NCBI GenBank assembly: GCA_963580285.1
Contig: OY757011.1
Coordinates: 99,503,728-99,567,727 of the forward strand
Direction: 5' to 3'
Length of the DNA stretch: 64,000 nucleotides
From: Lucinisca nassula
Lineage: Eukaryota > Mollusca > Bivalvia > Lucinida > Lucinidae
The position numbers were made by a program, and so were the translations under genes. Position 1 is the stretch's first letter; each line of letters begins with the position of its first letter. The notes under the pieces are model-generated. The model did not search any database. It worked only from the letters and a program-made list of their open reading frames with translations, and had not been told where the DNA came from. This document shows, one piece after another, positions 42,797 through 52,916 of the stretch.

Positions 42797-43408
42797 TAGC
42801 CCCCGCCCATCGGGGCTTGAAGAAATACATGGGCTGCATGATGCTTCCACGCAGAGCTGATTTTGTGTGTTTGATTTGATATTTAACGCCCCCGTCAACA
42901 CTGTAAAGGTCATTTTGGAGACGTTGCTTCCAATTTTGTGGGACTTTTACCCGACATTGAGATGAAATGACATCTCAAGCCCTGTCGCCCAATGAAAACC
43001 AACAGGGTTTATTAGCATGGACGGCCCGCCTCGCACCCCTGGACAGGCTTAGATCCTCTAAGCGGTTTACCAGTACTAGTGTGCGGGCCGGATTCAGCTC
43101 TGCGAGGAAGCATCATGCAGTCCATATATTTCTTCAAGCCCCTATGAGCGGGGGCCGCCACGCAGAGCTAAAACCGACTCGCACACGAGCACTGGTAAAC
43201 CGCTTAGAGGATCTAAGCCTGTCCAGGCAATGCGGTGCGAGTCGGCCCATCTATGCTTATAAACCGTATTGGTTTCATTGGGTGGCAGGGCTTGAGATGT
43301 CATTTCATATCAATGGCGGGTAAAAGTCCGACAAAATTGGAAGCAACGTCCCCAAAATGACCTTTACAGTGCTGACGGAGACGTTAAACTTCAAATCAAA
43401 CAAACAAA
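42797..43408 (+). mobile_element. V element (+) interrupted by a second V element (-)
   Basis: Head 'cccccgcccatcggggcttg' at 42799 to 'cacgcagagctga', and continuation from 43159 ('ccacgcagagctaaaaccga') to the tail 'cttcaaatcaaacaaacaaa'. Confidence 0.9.
42859..43158 (-). mobile_element. V SINE-like element with 12-bp target duplication (300 bp)
   Basis: Flanked by the exact 12-mer 'ccacgcagagct' at 42847-42858 and 43159-43170. This gives the complete unit length for the family and shows that it moves as a retroposon: variable-length duplication and a simple tail at 'tttgtgtgtttgatttg'. Confidence 0.9.
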
Positions 43409-43816
43409 ATCAAAACAGTGATTGTCGGGACTTGTTAGAACCGCCTCAGCGAGGCAGTTCAAACGAGTACCCACAATCTATGATTTTGAACAGAAATAAG
43501 AAGAAAATGCACACCACGGTAAACCCAAGTTTTACTAAATAAAACTGGGTTTATTAGGGTCAAAATTATATAGGCGTATTTACGTGATGTGTACTGCCTT
43601 TCCGGTAAAACACACTTACATGTACAAGAAATAACTGGAAATTTCTAATGCTACCCCACCTCTTACGATAGATTTCCTTTGCTTGGAATTCACTGTAGGT
43701 GAATATACCAACGCAAAGATGGCGCTTTACAGATGTTTTCATTTTAATGGCATACATGAGGACCTGGTGGACCTCTATATGGTTTTCGATATAAAACGAT
43801 TGGGTACAACATATAT

Positions 43817-44120
43817 GTTCTGTTTGTTTGATTTTAGGTTTAACGTCCCCGTCAACACTGTAAAGGTCAATTTGGAGACGTTGCTTCCAATTTTGTGGGA
43901 CTTTTACCCGACATTGAGATGAGATGACATCACAAGCCCTGTCGCCCAATGAAACCAATAGTGTTTATAAGCATGGACGGTCCGACACTCGAACCGCTTT
44001 GCCTGGGCAGGCTTAGATCCTATAAGCAGTTTACCAGTACTCGTGTGCGGGTCGGTCTCAGCTCTGCGTGGAATCATCATGCAGCCCATCTATTTCTTCA
44101 AGCCCCGATGTGCGGCGGGC
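43817..44120 (-). mobile_element. V SINE-like element copy
   Basis: 'tgtttgattttaggtttaac' to 'aagccccgatgtgcggcggg'. Full length, inverted, just outside the pseudogene. Confidence 0.9.
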
Positions 44121-44394
44121 GACAACATATATGTTATACGACAGACTGCATACATGGCAGTTAACCCAATCACTGTTGACAACTTTGCTTCCCTCTTTAA
44201 TTCCACGTCGGTGGGTCAAGCCTCATTTTCTATGACGGTCCCAGTGTAAATTCTTTACTAAGAATTAGAGAGAATTTAATTCTGTGTAATGTTGGTGGTG
44301 CCTGATGTTCTGTCTCTGGTCGGGCCCGTCGGAGTCTAACTGTTGTTTTTCTTTTGCTCCAGCATTTAAGTGGTTTCTTGTTGTCAAGTCCGCA
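44121..44394. other. Unassigned sequence
   Basis: Part of 44270-44394 may extend the M element that follows: 'ctgatgttctgtctctggtc' is the reverse of text near 58070. Confidence 0.4.
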
Positions 44395-44795
44395 CCGTTG
44401 CAATGATGAGTTAGGAGGCCTTCATGCGGACTGAATAATTTTTTTTTCTCATTCGCGACGGCGAGGATTGTGGCCACGTAAAATCGATTTAACCCCCCCC
44501 CCCCCCCCCACCCCGCCGCAGTCGATTCACTGACCGTTCCAAGGCGGTTCTTCTGTCGCCGTTTATTTTTGATACGGTTTGTCTTTAAATGTTTGTATCG
44601 TTTGTATTATTTTGTTTTGGATAGCCTATTGGTCATTTTGTGGGAAAGTAACTGTCCTTTTGGCTTTCCGCTATTGATGTTTCCATTATGGTCCGGTTGT
44701 TTCATGTATGTTCGTGTTTCTTTCCATTTGGTGTCTCTGATTGGAGTTGTGGGTTAATTGTATCGATTCCTGATCATTGCCTTCACTTTTATTTT
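44395..44795 (-). repeat. Dispersed repeat, family M copy 5 (inverted)
   Basis: 'gaccgttccaaggcggttct', 'tgggaaagtaactgtccttt' and 'tccatttggtgtctctgatt'. A poly-C run at 44492-44511 is the complement of the poly-G in copy 1. Confidence 0.75.
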
Positions 44796-45785
44796 ACATA
44801 GCCTTAAATAGGGAAAATCTTTAAAACCTTCTTCTCTGAAACCGCAAGGCCCAGGCCTTTGATACGGTCCCCGCCCATCGGAACTTGAAGAAATAGATGG
44901 GCTGCATGATGCTTCCAGAGCTGAAACCGACCCGCACACGAGTACTGGTAAACAGCTTAGAGGATCTAAGCCTGCCCAGGCAAAGCGGTGCGATTCGGAC
45001 CGCCCATGCTTATAAATCCTATTGGTTTCATTGGGTGGCAGGGCTTGAGATGTCATTTCATCTCAATGTCGGGTAAAAGTCCCATAAAATTGGAAGCGAC
45101 GTCTCCAAAATGACCTCTACAGTGCTGACAGGGTCGTTAAACCTCAAATCAAACAAACAAAAAGGTCTTTGATATTTGGTGTGAAGCTTTATCTGGTGGA
45201 CCTATATCAATATTGTTCTAATTATAACCCTGAGGCCAAAACGCCCCCGTCCCGGGCACTTTGGTTTTATATAGACTTATATAGGGAAAACCTTTAAAAA
45301 TCATCTTGTCTGAAACCAGAAGGCTCAGGCATCTGATATTTGGTATGAAGCTGCGTCTAGTCGACCTCTATCAAGATTGTTCAAATTATAGCCATGGGAC
45401 CAAAAATTGCCCCCGCCCCGGCACTCACTGGTTTTACAAAGCCTTTTATGAGGAAAATCTTTAAAAAAAATCTTCTTTTCTGAAACTGCAAGGCCAAGGT
45501 CTTTGATATTTGGTGTGAAGCTTTATCTGGTGGACCTCTATCAAGATTGCTCAAAATATAGCCGTGGGACCAAAAATGCCCTCGCTCCGGGACCCTTTTG
45601 TTTTTACATAGACTTGTATAGGGAAACCCTTTAAAAATCTTCTTGTCTGAAACCAGAAGGCTCAGGTGTTTGATATTTGTAATGAAGCTTCATCAAATGG
45701 ACCTGTACCAAGATTGTTCAAATTATAGCCCTTGGGCCAAATATGCCCCCGCTCCGGGGTCCTTTTGGTGTCACATTGACAATGT
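44796..45785 (+). repeat. G1-type monomer array (G4), split by a V element
   Basis: About four G1-like ~165-bp units ('gggaaaatctttaaaa', 'ggtctttgatatttggtgtg', 'attgttcaaattatagcc') with no G terminal hairpins. A V element sits at 44868-45160. Confidence 0.75.
44868..45160 (+). mobile_element. V SINE-like element in G4
   Basis: 'cccgcccatcggaacttgaa' to 'aacctcaaatcaaacaaaca'. The flanks 'ggcctttgata' and 'ggtctttgata' look like an imperfect target duplication. Confidence 0.85.
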
Positions 45786-46389
45786 GAATGTGAATATATG
45801 TATATCAAGAACAGGATTTTAAAAGTGATCTAGTGACAATGTTAATGAGATCGTAATGTGCTACTAGAATCTAGATAATCTAGGGAACTGGATTTTTATT
45901 CGCATAACGTTAACAAGACTATGTGAAGAAACCACCCTATGAACCCCACTTTATATAGGGAAAGTGGAGCTTACAAGGACTTTTCTTATTTCAGCACTCA
46001 GAAAAATAACTCGTGATTAATACTCATTACCGACAGGCATGAGAACATTCATTATAATATTGCATATATGGGTTAACGTATTGGGTCTAGTATCTCTAGT
46101 TCTGTTGAAAGTTTGGTGTGCTTACATTTAATTATCCTGTGTATTTCTTTCTATTGTCTGCTCAAAAACAGATTGTTTATAATCCGTTTGAACCGCATTA
46201 CTGAGTCTTACAATTTATGTGGAGTACATATAATAAAAAATACCAACATTTTTTCATCTAAAATGCATCATATTTACAGCCATAACAATTAAAGTCTATA
46301 TTAAGTATGTGCATATACTTGTTTTGTTATGATTGATGTGTGTACACAAAATGTGCTTCTTCGATAGGAAACAACAGCAACATGTAATC
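45786..46389. other. Old MA MITE debris, otherwise unassigned
   Basis: 'gaaccccactttatataggg' near 45937, and 'tgctcaaaaacagattgttt' with 'gtttgaaccgcattactgag' near 46160-46200, are in MA order but heavily decayed. Confidence 0.45.
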
Positions 46390-46452
46390 AATTTATACCA
46401 AAGGAACACCTATTGCCATGGTAATAGGTGTTCCTTTGGTATAAATTGAGTG
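46386..46452. repeat. Perfect hairpin
   Basis: 'tttataccaaaggaacacct' closes through 'attgccatggtaat' onto its exact complement. No second copy in the window. Confidence 0.85.
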
Positions 46453-46575
46453 TGTTGAATTTAGCGAATTTGGCAGAAATTCATACAATTTACATGTGCG
46501 ACAAGCGAGGCCACAATCCATCCTCCGCATCCGTGCAATGACTTTACCGATCACATTGTTCATACATGTAGGCAT

Positions 46576-46970
46576 TAAGGCTGACACGATTAATCGTATA
46601 ATCGATTAATCAATCGATAAATTCCACAAAAATGATTATCATTTCTGATTTGCTTTTAATCGATTACTTCATAGGTACAATTTACTACCCAAAGTTATGC
46701 CTAAAATAGAGGGGTGAATGCAAACAGTGCAGACCCTGATGAGACGCCGCATTCTGCGGCGTCTCATCTGGGTCTACACTGTTTGCTCAGGCCTGTCTGT
46801 TCAAATATACATATGGTAATGAGCAACATATGGTAAGAGCCATGCACAGACAGAAAGCCAGACAGGTAAAATTAATTATGACAAAAACCTTTGCGATTAC
46901 TAATCAATTATCGATCGCAATGGCATGACTGATAATCGATGATCTTTTCAGCTCCGATTAGCCAGCTCTA
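46576..46970. mobile_element. hAT-like MITE carrying the HC cassette, copy 1
   Basis: Ends 'taaggctgacacgattaatc' and 'gattagccagctcta'. A probable 8-bp target duplication is present: 'gtaggcat' (46568-46575) against 'gtaggtat' (46971-46978). The TARGGCTG-type end with an 8-bp duplication fits hAT elements. The central hairpin 'gcaaacagtgcagaccctga' closes at 'cgcattctgcg'. 395 bp. Confidence 0.8.
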
Positions 46971-46978
46971 GTAGGTAT

Positions 46979-47847
46979 AGAGCAGACAGTTAAGGCTCGA
47001 TCTGTCATGCAGACTGATCTGAGGCTTCGCGAAAAACATGTTAATTGTAAGAATTACTGTTTCCAGTTGAAATAATCTCTCTTCTTTCTTGTATATTAAC
47101 ATGTTGTATTCATTTATTTTAAATAAATTTAACTATCGTGATTTGTGTTTATCCTTCTGTTGTAGTTCCAAACAACTTCAGATGAAGGTGCGTAGTCACA
47201 AGGATGTAAAAAACTATATTGGGGAGTGGCAAAAATAAAAATTGAAAACAAAAATGTAGAACCACTGAACAAGTCTTTCCTGGATTCGCTTTTCTTCTGT
47301 CAGTTATCGCTTATCCATCTTTTCACAGCATTTGGGCTGCATATCTAACTGAACCAAATATCTCTAAGAGAACATTGATATGAGAACGTCTTGTCTTATT
47401 TCTGCTCTATAACATAGACCGTTTGTATTCGTTTTCAAAGGTGTGCTAACATAAGCAACGTTCCCATGGCAACTGTATGTCTGTGTGATCCTTCAAACCC
47501 TAACCTTATATGTCAAAAGTGGGTTTGAGGGGTATACAGGAAACTTCTTATTTCTAGCACACGAAATTTTGGTACTTATCTCATATGCGAACAGCGAATG
47601 CTCAGGCGCAACTGCGTGTAATCGCCAGAGTATTCATTGATTGCACCGACTAAGTGTAGTATAGAACTAGAACATGATGCAGGCTGAGAACCAGGCACCC
47701 AGCTCTTCTAGATGGCAGAGCATGTTCTCTTGAAGACAGTATACCAATTAGGGAGGACAAAAGTACCAAAATCTCGCATGGCGGCTCAAATCAGTCTGTA
47801 AGAGCTTGTTCAAAGGGTGTGGCCAAACCCCTGCAATTCGCCCCCCC

Positions 47848-47878
<31 letters not shown>

Positions 47879-48260
47879 AAGCACCACTTTCAAACAGAAA
47901 CACACTGAACTCACTTTATTGCATATGTGTCTCAACATAATGTGATGCTGCACAAACAAACAATCAACAACAAAAAAAAAACCTCAGTATCGTATTCTCT
48001 AATAACAGGAAAATGCTGATAAATTAATTAGACAATTTTGTTAAGATTTATTCGCTGATCAATTTAAGACAACTTAAATAGATGAAATTTTATTGAAAAA
48101 AAAAAAAAAAACAAAAAAAACATCATATTTTTTTTAGATATAATCCATTAAATATTGATATAAAATTTGTCGTATTAAGTCTTATAGCTCTATTTAGTTG
48201 GTCCCTATTTCTCAGAAAACTTTAATTTGATTGTTGTTTGGTTATGTAATTATCATACCA
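46979..48260. other. Unassigned sequence with MA debris and a poly-C/CA tract
   Basis: 47395-47620 has degenerate MA-like and 7110-type hairpin phrases. The homopolymer C run with CA repeats is at 47840-47879. No exon recognised. Confidence 0.45.
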
Positions 48261-48404
48261 ACGGCACATAGCAAACTTGGCACATGACAAACTTGGCACA
48301 TAGCAAACTCGGCACATGACCAACTCTGCCTATACGAACTCGGCATATACAATTAGCTGACAGGGCCAATTATCTATTGTTCACTTGGGTATGACAATTT
48401 TGTG

Positions 48405-48742
48405 GAGCGTGATAGCTCAGTGATTAGTGCACTTGCCTCTGATGCTAGAGGTCCCAGGTTCGATCCCCGGCAGCGGCGATAAAATTTCGGTGTCCGAACA
48501 CGCTCCATTGACATCATTTGCAGGGGTGAATGTCATAAAGTGCACCGTCCTTCGGATCGGGACGTTAACTGGAGGCCCCCTGTGCAGGGAGAACCATCCC
48601 CTGTGCAGGTTAAAGATTCCTACCGTAATTACATGATTACTGTGTAGGCTTTCATCCTGCAAAACCTGGAGTGTATGTAATATACACCTGCGGTAATGGT
48701 CAAATGTGACCGACGCAGTATCGGAAGATAGATAGATAGATA
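48405..48742 (+). mobile_element. T3 tRNA-derived SINE copy 1
   Basis: Head 'gatagctcagtgattagtgc' (A-box) and 'aggttcgatccccggcagc' (B-box), body 'gtccgaacacgctccattga', 'ggaggccccctgtgcaggga' and 'aatgtgaccgacgcagtatc', tail (GATA)n. About 338 bp, the most complete copy together with 54105-54439. Confidence 0.85.
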
Positions 48743-48812
48743 CTCAAGCGAACAGTAAATAATTGGCCCAATCAGCTAATTGTGTGCCGAGTTGGTCATG
48801 TGCCGAGTTTGT

Positions 48813-48937
48813 AGCTGTTGTAAATTATTTACATGCTGTGATATTTATAATATGTTATATAGTCGGTAGAAAAAGCTTTAAGCTTGTGTTAAGATGTGTA
48901 AAACCAAACCAACTTTAAATAAACTTGACTTGTCCCC
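48813..48937. mobile_element. 125-bp insertion in the FB-1 arm
   Basis: Bounded by the exact 11-mer 'gccgagtttgt' at 48802-48812 and 48938-48948. The insert ends 'ctttaaataaacttgacttg'. The duplication length suggests retroposition, but because the array is repetitive the 11-mer alone is weaker proof than usual. Confidence 0.6.
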
Positions 48938-48967
48938 GCCGAGTTTGTTATGTGCCAAGCTTGCTAT

Positions 48968-50722
48968 GTTGTTGTTGTTGTTGTTGTATCGTAGAGTTCC
49001 CACGCTTCTTTATTCGTGGCACACGTCTAGGACGTTAAAGTTAGGTTCTTGGAAATTAAAAGCTCGTAAACTGGTGATCTATATTACATGTGCTGTAATT
49101 TAAACTTATGTGCTGTAAATTTTATACATGTAGACTTGTCTGTTTCCTTATGCTTTCCACGCGTCAGGGCTCTGTCGCAGGGCCACAAGTCTTCTCATAT
49201 GTATTCTGAATATGTACTCGCGCGTATAGAGTTCAAGCAACCCCAACTTTTCAAAGGCTAGCTTAGTTGTATCTATGATCACTGTAGCATCCAATGTGAG
49301 CTGTGTAAGAAGTTCTGAATCGTGTAGTTGTTGAAGGAGTTCCTCTGGGAGAATCTGACTGTTAACTAGCTTCTTCAAGTAGTAATCTCTATCAGTCCTA
49401 AAAAATTCACATTCCCCAATGAAATGCTGACGTGTTTCAGGCGCAGAATAACACAACTTACAAGTTGAATTCACATTGTATTGATTAAAAGCAGCCCTAT
49501 TTGCCTGAAGAATGTATGTCCCCGTTAGAAGTTTACATTTTATCTGTGCCCGTTTACTGTCATGAACATTGTCTCTCACAGTAGACCATACATGATGACA
49601 ACTGCCAACCTTCAAAATATCAGGGTTTACATATTTAGTTGAGGATTTGCTTGTAATATCAGACTTCCAAGATGATTCAACCATATCGTTTATTTTGTGG
49701 TTAAGTGTTTTTTTCCAATCCTCTTTGGAAGGAGGTGAGGATAGCAGACTAAAAATGGACAGAAGTCCATACTGCTCTAAAATGCTTTTGATATAAGTGA
49801 AAATACTCTCTCGGGGCGAGTCTTTCATGACTAATTGTCTTTGTGCTATTTCTAGTTCAATTGAGTTTTCCTGACTGATCATATTGACAAAGATACTTAG
49901 AAGATTTTTATGCAGCATGGCTTCCATAGGCAGAATCCCGAGGAGAGCTAAGGAAGCAGAACTCGAGGTGTTATCAGGTAGACCCTGAAATTGCTTCAGA
50001 CATTTTCTCTGGAACTTTTCAAGATTTTCAATATCCCTTTTTTTGAGAAGCTGGACCTCTAGTCCATACAAAAGTCTGGGGACTACGAAGGTAGACCATA
50101 TATGACCATTCTGGTAAGCCTTTAACCCATTGCCCCCATGAAACCCTGCCCCCATCAAAGAGTAAGCAGTTTTCCTGCCTAGGGCTATCTTACCCTCCAC
50201 ATCCACAGCTCCTGATGTGCTCCTAAGTATCCCTAAGTGAACAGCAGAATCTGTTTTGTCCACCCTTTCCCCTGATAGAAGAATGTCGAAGTCGGTATCT
50301 TTGTTCTTACATCTGGTATACCACAAAAGATGGCTTTTTGTAGGATGTATGCAGTATCTTTCTCTGTCTGCGTTGTTCTCTACGTCCCACACCATTATTT
50401 GCATTTCAGACTTATTCCTGGCTAACAGGGCAAGATCATCTGCCACGGTGATGTGTGGTATTCCTATAGAACCGATCTTGAAGCCTTCATACCTTTCCTC
50501 CAACTGTAGCAGCAGAGGGTTGTTATACCGTTTATAGTGGCCTGTTGAGAGAACTCCACCCTGCCGAACGCCTTGTTTGATGTTAATGGGGTGTGACAAT
50601 TCTCCTGCCCATTTGATTCTGGAGGAACAGTCGGAGTAGAGGTCACTCAAGAGGAGCCAATCGTCTCCGTGAATGCCATCTAGGTACAATTTCCTCAGTA
50701 GGGAGTTCTGGTCAACCACGTC
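48968..50722 (-). mobile_element. 5'-truncated LINE with RT core and CCHC, ending in (GTT)n
   Basis: The minus-strand frame 50719-49148 gives 523 residues without a native ATG (it opens at GTG), joined directly to FB-1 array sequence, so it is 5'-truncated. It holds GVRQGGVLS (about residue 50), the polymerase active-site block as ITVADDLALLA (about 89-99), the thumb region with VVPRLLYGLEVQLL, and a C-terminal zinc motif C-X2-C-X8-H-X4-C (CKLC..H..C). The usual first residue of the active-site motif is Y or F; here it is V. The 3' end after the stop runs to (GTT)n on the plus strand, the complement of an (AAC)n tail. The frame is intact over the retained part, which implies a fairly recent insertion. 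Confidence 0.88.
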
Positions 50723-50742
50723 ATGTGCCGAGTTGTCCCAGA

Positions 50743-50865
50743 ATCACGTCGGTGAACTGTCTTGTCGTTGAATTACCTCGTACTGCGCATGCGGGAATAG
50801 TTGTCACTATTTACATTTCCTGAAAAAAGAAGAGTCAATTTTGATTTTTGTTTTTCTGTATCAAA
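50743..50865 (+). promoter_or_regulatory. cluap1: Probable core promoter and 5' UTR of cluap1
   Basis: Only about 125 bp separate the FB-1/LINE junction from the cluap1 ATG. The palindrome 'tgcgcatgcgg' at 50784-50794 matches the NRF1 consensus (TGCGCATGCGC) in all but the last base. NRF1 sites are common in TATA-less housekeeping promoters. No TATA box was seen. Confidence 0.5.
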
Positions 50866-50887
50866 ATGTCGTACAGAGATTTAAGAA
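50866..50887 (+). CDS. cluap1: cluap1 exon 1 (start of IFT38)
   Basis: ATG at 50866 begins MSYRDLR plus one base of the next codon, followed by the donor 'gtatgt' at 50888. Joined to exon 2 it gives [18 protein letters not shown], the recognised start of CLUAP1/IFT38 proteins (MS-Y-R-LRNFTEMMR-LGY). CLUAP1 is an IFT-B subunit needed for cilium assembly; its N-terminal part folds as a calponin-homology-like domain. A 22-nt coding part is why frame scans miss this exon. The ATG sits 143 bp from the LINE end. Intron 1 is 8,908 bp and filled with FB, SINE and MITE insertions. Confidence 0.88.
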
Positions 50888-51068
50888 GTATGTCTGCACG
50901 GATATATCCAAAGCACAACCATGTTTCTGTCTTTCCCTGTTTATTTGGTAGTTTGATTCCTTAATAGCGGCCGATCTATGTCTAATTATGACATAGAGTG
51001 GAGTAACCAGGATCCTGTGATATGGGAAATTTGTCCTGAGCTCAGTGGTTCATTCACATGCATGCTAG
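50888..51068 (+). other. cluap1 intron 1, start
   Basis: Unique-looking intronic sequence up to the FB-2 insertion site. Confidence 0.6.
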
Positions 51069-51269
51069 GGGTGCGTTGACTAACCGGAACGGACCCAATA
51101 ACCGGAACGGACCTCTTCCCCCCACCCGCCCGTTCTATTTGTTTTTAAAAATGTTTATGGCAGCTCCCCAAAACCATATATTACTTTTGGAATCTGTCTT
51201 TGACATTTTTGTCAAGGAAATTAGCCCATGTTTTTATAGCAGAAAACGGTACCAGCATATAGCGCAATA

Positions 51270-52722
51270 GGGAACAAGACAATTCATCGACACGGTTTTT
51301 GGAGACAATTCATCGACACAATTGAAGACAACTCATCGACACTTTTTGAAGACAACTCATCGACACATTATTATGTTGAAATTATACACACGCTGATAAA
51401 ATGAAGACAATGTTTTGAAAATAAAATGATCTATTTTCACGTTTATGATCAAAATAACGAATTTAGAATATATTAATTCAATATTTTGGCTTATTAATGA
51501 CAATTAAGAGACCATTTTAACCGCATAGGATGGCTGGCGTAAATAAACTTACGCATTCTATTTTAAAAACTTGATATAAAAGAAAATGTATAGGGAACTT
51601 GGTCAAATATTATTGAAAACTTTCATAATTAAAATAAAAAAGATGGAAAGTGAAGCTGGATATTCGTTTTTGTGAGTTACATGTATGTTTTCATTTTTTC
51701 CCTAAATTTTTGTTGTTTAAATTTTGATTATGATAGGGCATTCTTAGCCCATTAATCGATTCTGGAGACGGTTCACTGACAGGTAAAACTGGTATAGGCT
51801 AGTCATTCACAGACCAAGCAAATACAATGTACCACTTATCCTAAATTTCCCTTAATTTCCTATGATTGCCATCAATTACCTTCAAACAAATGTGTCGATG
51901 AATTGTCTTCAAAAGGTGTCGATGAGTTGTCTTCAAGGTGTGCGGTAAAAATGCCAGAGGTAAAAATGCCATATACAAAAATGCCATAGGTAAAAATGCC
52001 AGAGGCTACCTGGTAAAAATGCCATAGGTAAAAATGCCATATACAAAAATGCCAGAGGAGCTGAAGGGATGGCAAACAGTGTAGACCGTTATCAGACTGA
52101 ATAAGGAAATGGGTGAAATGGAAATGGGTATTTTTCTTATTAATGCTCTAAGCATAGGCTACCTATGCCCAGTAGAACAGCATCAATGAGACGGTCCTTA
52201 CATGTGCCCGTAACCTGTCTTTAAGCAAAAGTAAGAAAAAGTATGTTCCCATGTATACCACAGATAGCCCTTTCGAAAGTAGAACATGCAAAAAGCCCAA
52301 CAGGTGCAGCCTGAAGGAACTGCAAACAGTGTAGACTATGATCTGAGTGAATAAGGAAATGGGTAATATTTTTCATATAAATGCTCATAAAACACAGACT
52401 TGTTAACGTGATGAACTTGCAAAGGGTTAACGTGATGAACTTGCAAAGGGCCCAAAAGTTGCAGAAGGGATGACAAATAGTGAAGACCCTGATCAGATAG
52501 AATAATAACCAAAATATTTTTTACCTCTGGCATTTTTACCTATGGCATTTTTACCAGGTAGCCTCTGGCATCTTTACCTATGGCATTTTTACCTCTGGCA
52601 TTTTTGTATATGGCATTTTTACCTCTGGCATTTTTACCTACAATCGTCTTCAATTGTGTCGATGAATTGTCTCCAAAAACCGTGTCGATGAGTTGTCTTG
52701 TCGATGAATTGTCTCTGTTCCT
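51270..52722. mobile_element. FB-3: foldback element with GACAATTCATCGACAC arrays
   Basis: The left arm 51270-51366 has four 'gacaattcatcgacac' variants. The right arm carries the complement in two blocks, 51890-51936 and 52654-52722, because FB-4 lies between. Tips are GGAACA and TGTTCC. Flanks 'gcgcaata' and 'tagcaata' are an imperfect 8-bp duplication (6 of 8). The spacer 51367-51889 is AT-rich and has no gene. Confidence 0.8.
51937..52645. mobile_element. FB-4: foldback element with GGTAAAAATGCCAT arrays
   Basis: The left arm 51937-52057 has about seven 'aaaaatgccatagg' or 'aaaaatgccagagg' units and the right arm 52517-52640 the inverted units. The 8-mer 'gtcttcaa' at 51929-51936 and 52646-52653 flanks it. 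The middle holds three diverged repeats beginning 'ggcaaacagtgtagacc', 'tgcaaacagtgtagact' and 'gacaaatagtgaagacc', i.e. half HC cassettes. Confidence 0.8.
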
Positions 52723-52916
52723 AGCAATAGGTCTCTTAAAAGCTTTATTTATCGAAAGAGATCTGAGAACAGTGCCTAACTATTATATCACCAGACCAGA
52801 CAGCTTATAAGCTCTCAGCTAATTCTACAACAGTTGAATAGTCTATACCATTTTTAAGCTTTACGACACTATTATACCTGCTGCGATATTTACTCTATCA
52901 ATGGTATGATATGTCG

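Larger units (their letters stand above)
42686..43593. mobile_element. MA MITE copy 7 inserted in the pseudogene, itself split by V elements
   Basis: Left part 42686-42796 starts 'catgatgaaaacacgcctat' and reaches 'tgctcaaaacatagatt'. Right part 43420-43593 resumes at 'gattgtcgggacttgttaga' and ends 'aggcgtatttacgtgatgtg'. Confidence 0.8.
42328..43800 (-). pseudogene. Decayed beta-1,3-galactosyltransferase-like pseudogene, split by transposons
   Basis: Two pieces align in order with the gene at 31747-32754. Piece one, 42328-42685, corresponds to about 31850-32285: 'gtcagcatcaagttttatga' here against 'gtcgtcatcaagttttatga', and 'acaaattttacattttgaca' identical. Piece two, 43594-43800, corresponds to about 32345-32490; its minus strand reads residues like EIYRKRWGSIRNF where the gene has ESIRQTWGGIRGF. 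Between them an MA MITE with nested V elements occupies 42686-43593. Internal deletions and stops are many, and the DDD region is displaced by gaps. The 5' anchor and 3' end are missing. It is an old duplicate of the intact gene or of a close paralogue, not functional. Confidence 0.85.
48261..50738. mobile_element. FB-1: foldback element with GGCACATAGCAAACT arrays, split three times
   Basis: The left arm 48261-48400 is a row of 'ggcacatagcaaacttg' variants and then 'acaattagctgac..gggccaattatct'. The right arm is its complement: 48745-48812, then 48938-48967, then 50721-50738 ('tcatgtgccgagttgtcc'). The arms are separated by a T3 SINE in the loop (48405-48742), a 125-bp insert (48813-48937) and a LINE (48968-50722). 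The outer target duplication is not recognisable. Confidence 0.7.

Noticed and set aside
48405..48480. Functional tRNA gene
   Set aside because: The same head recurs with a 260-bp body and simple-sequence tail at 54105 and 55267, so it is a SINE.
50795..50812. RFX X-box upstream of cluap1
   Set aside because: 'gttgtcactatttac' matches only the first half of the X-box; the second half has the wrong bases, so no call is made.
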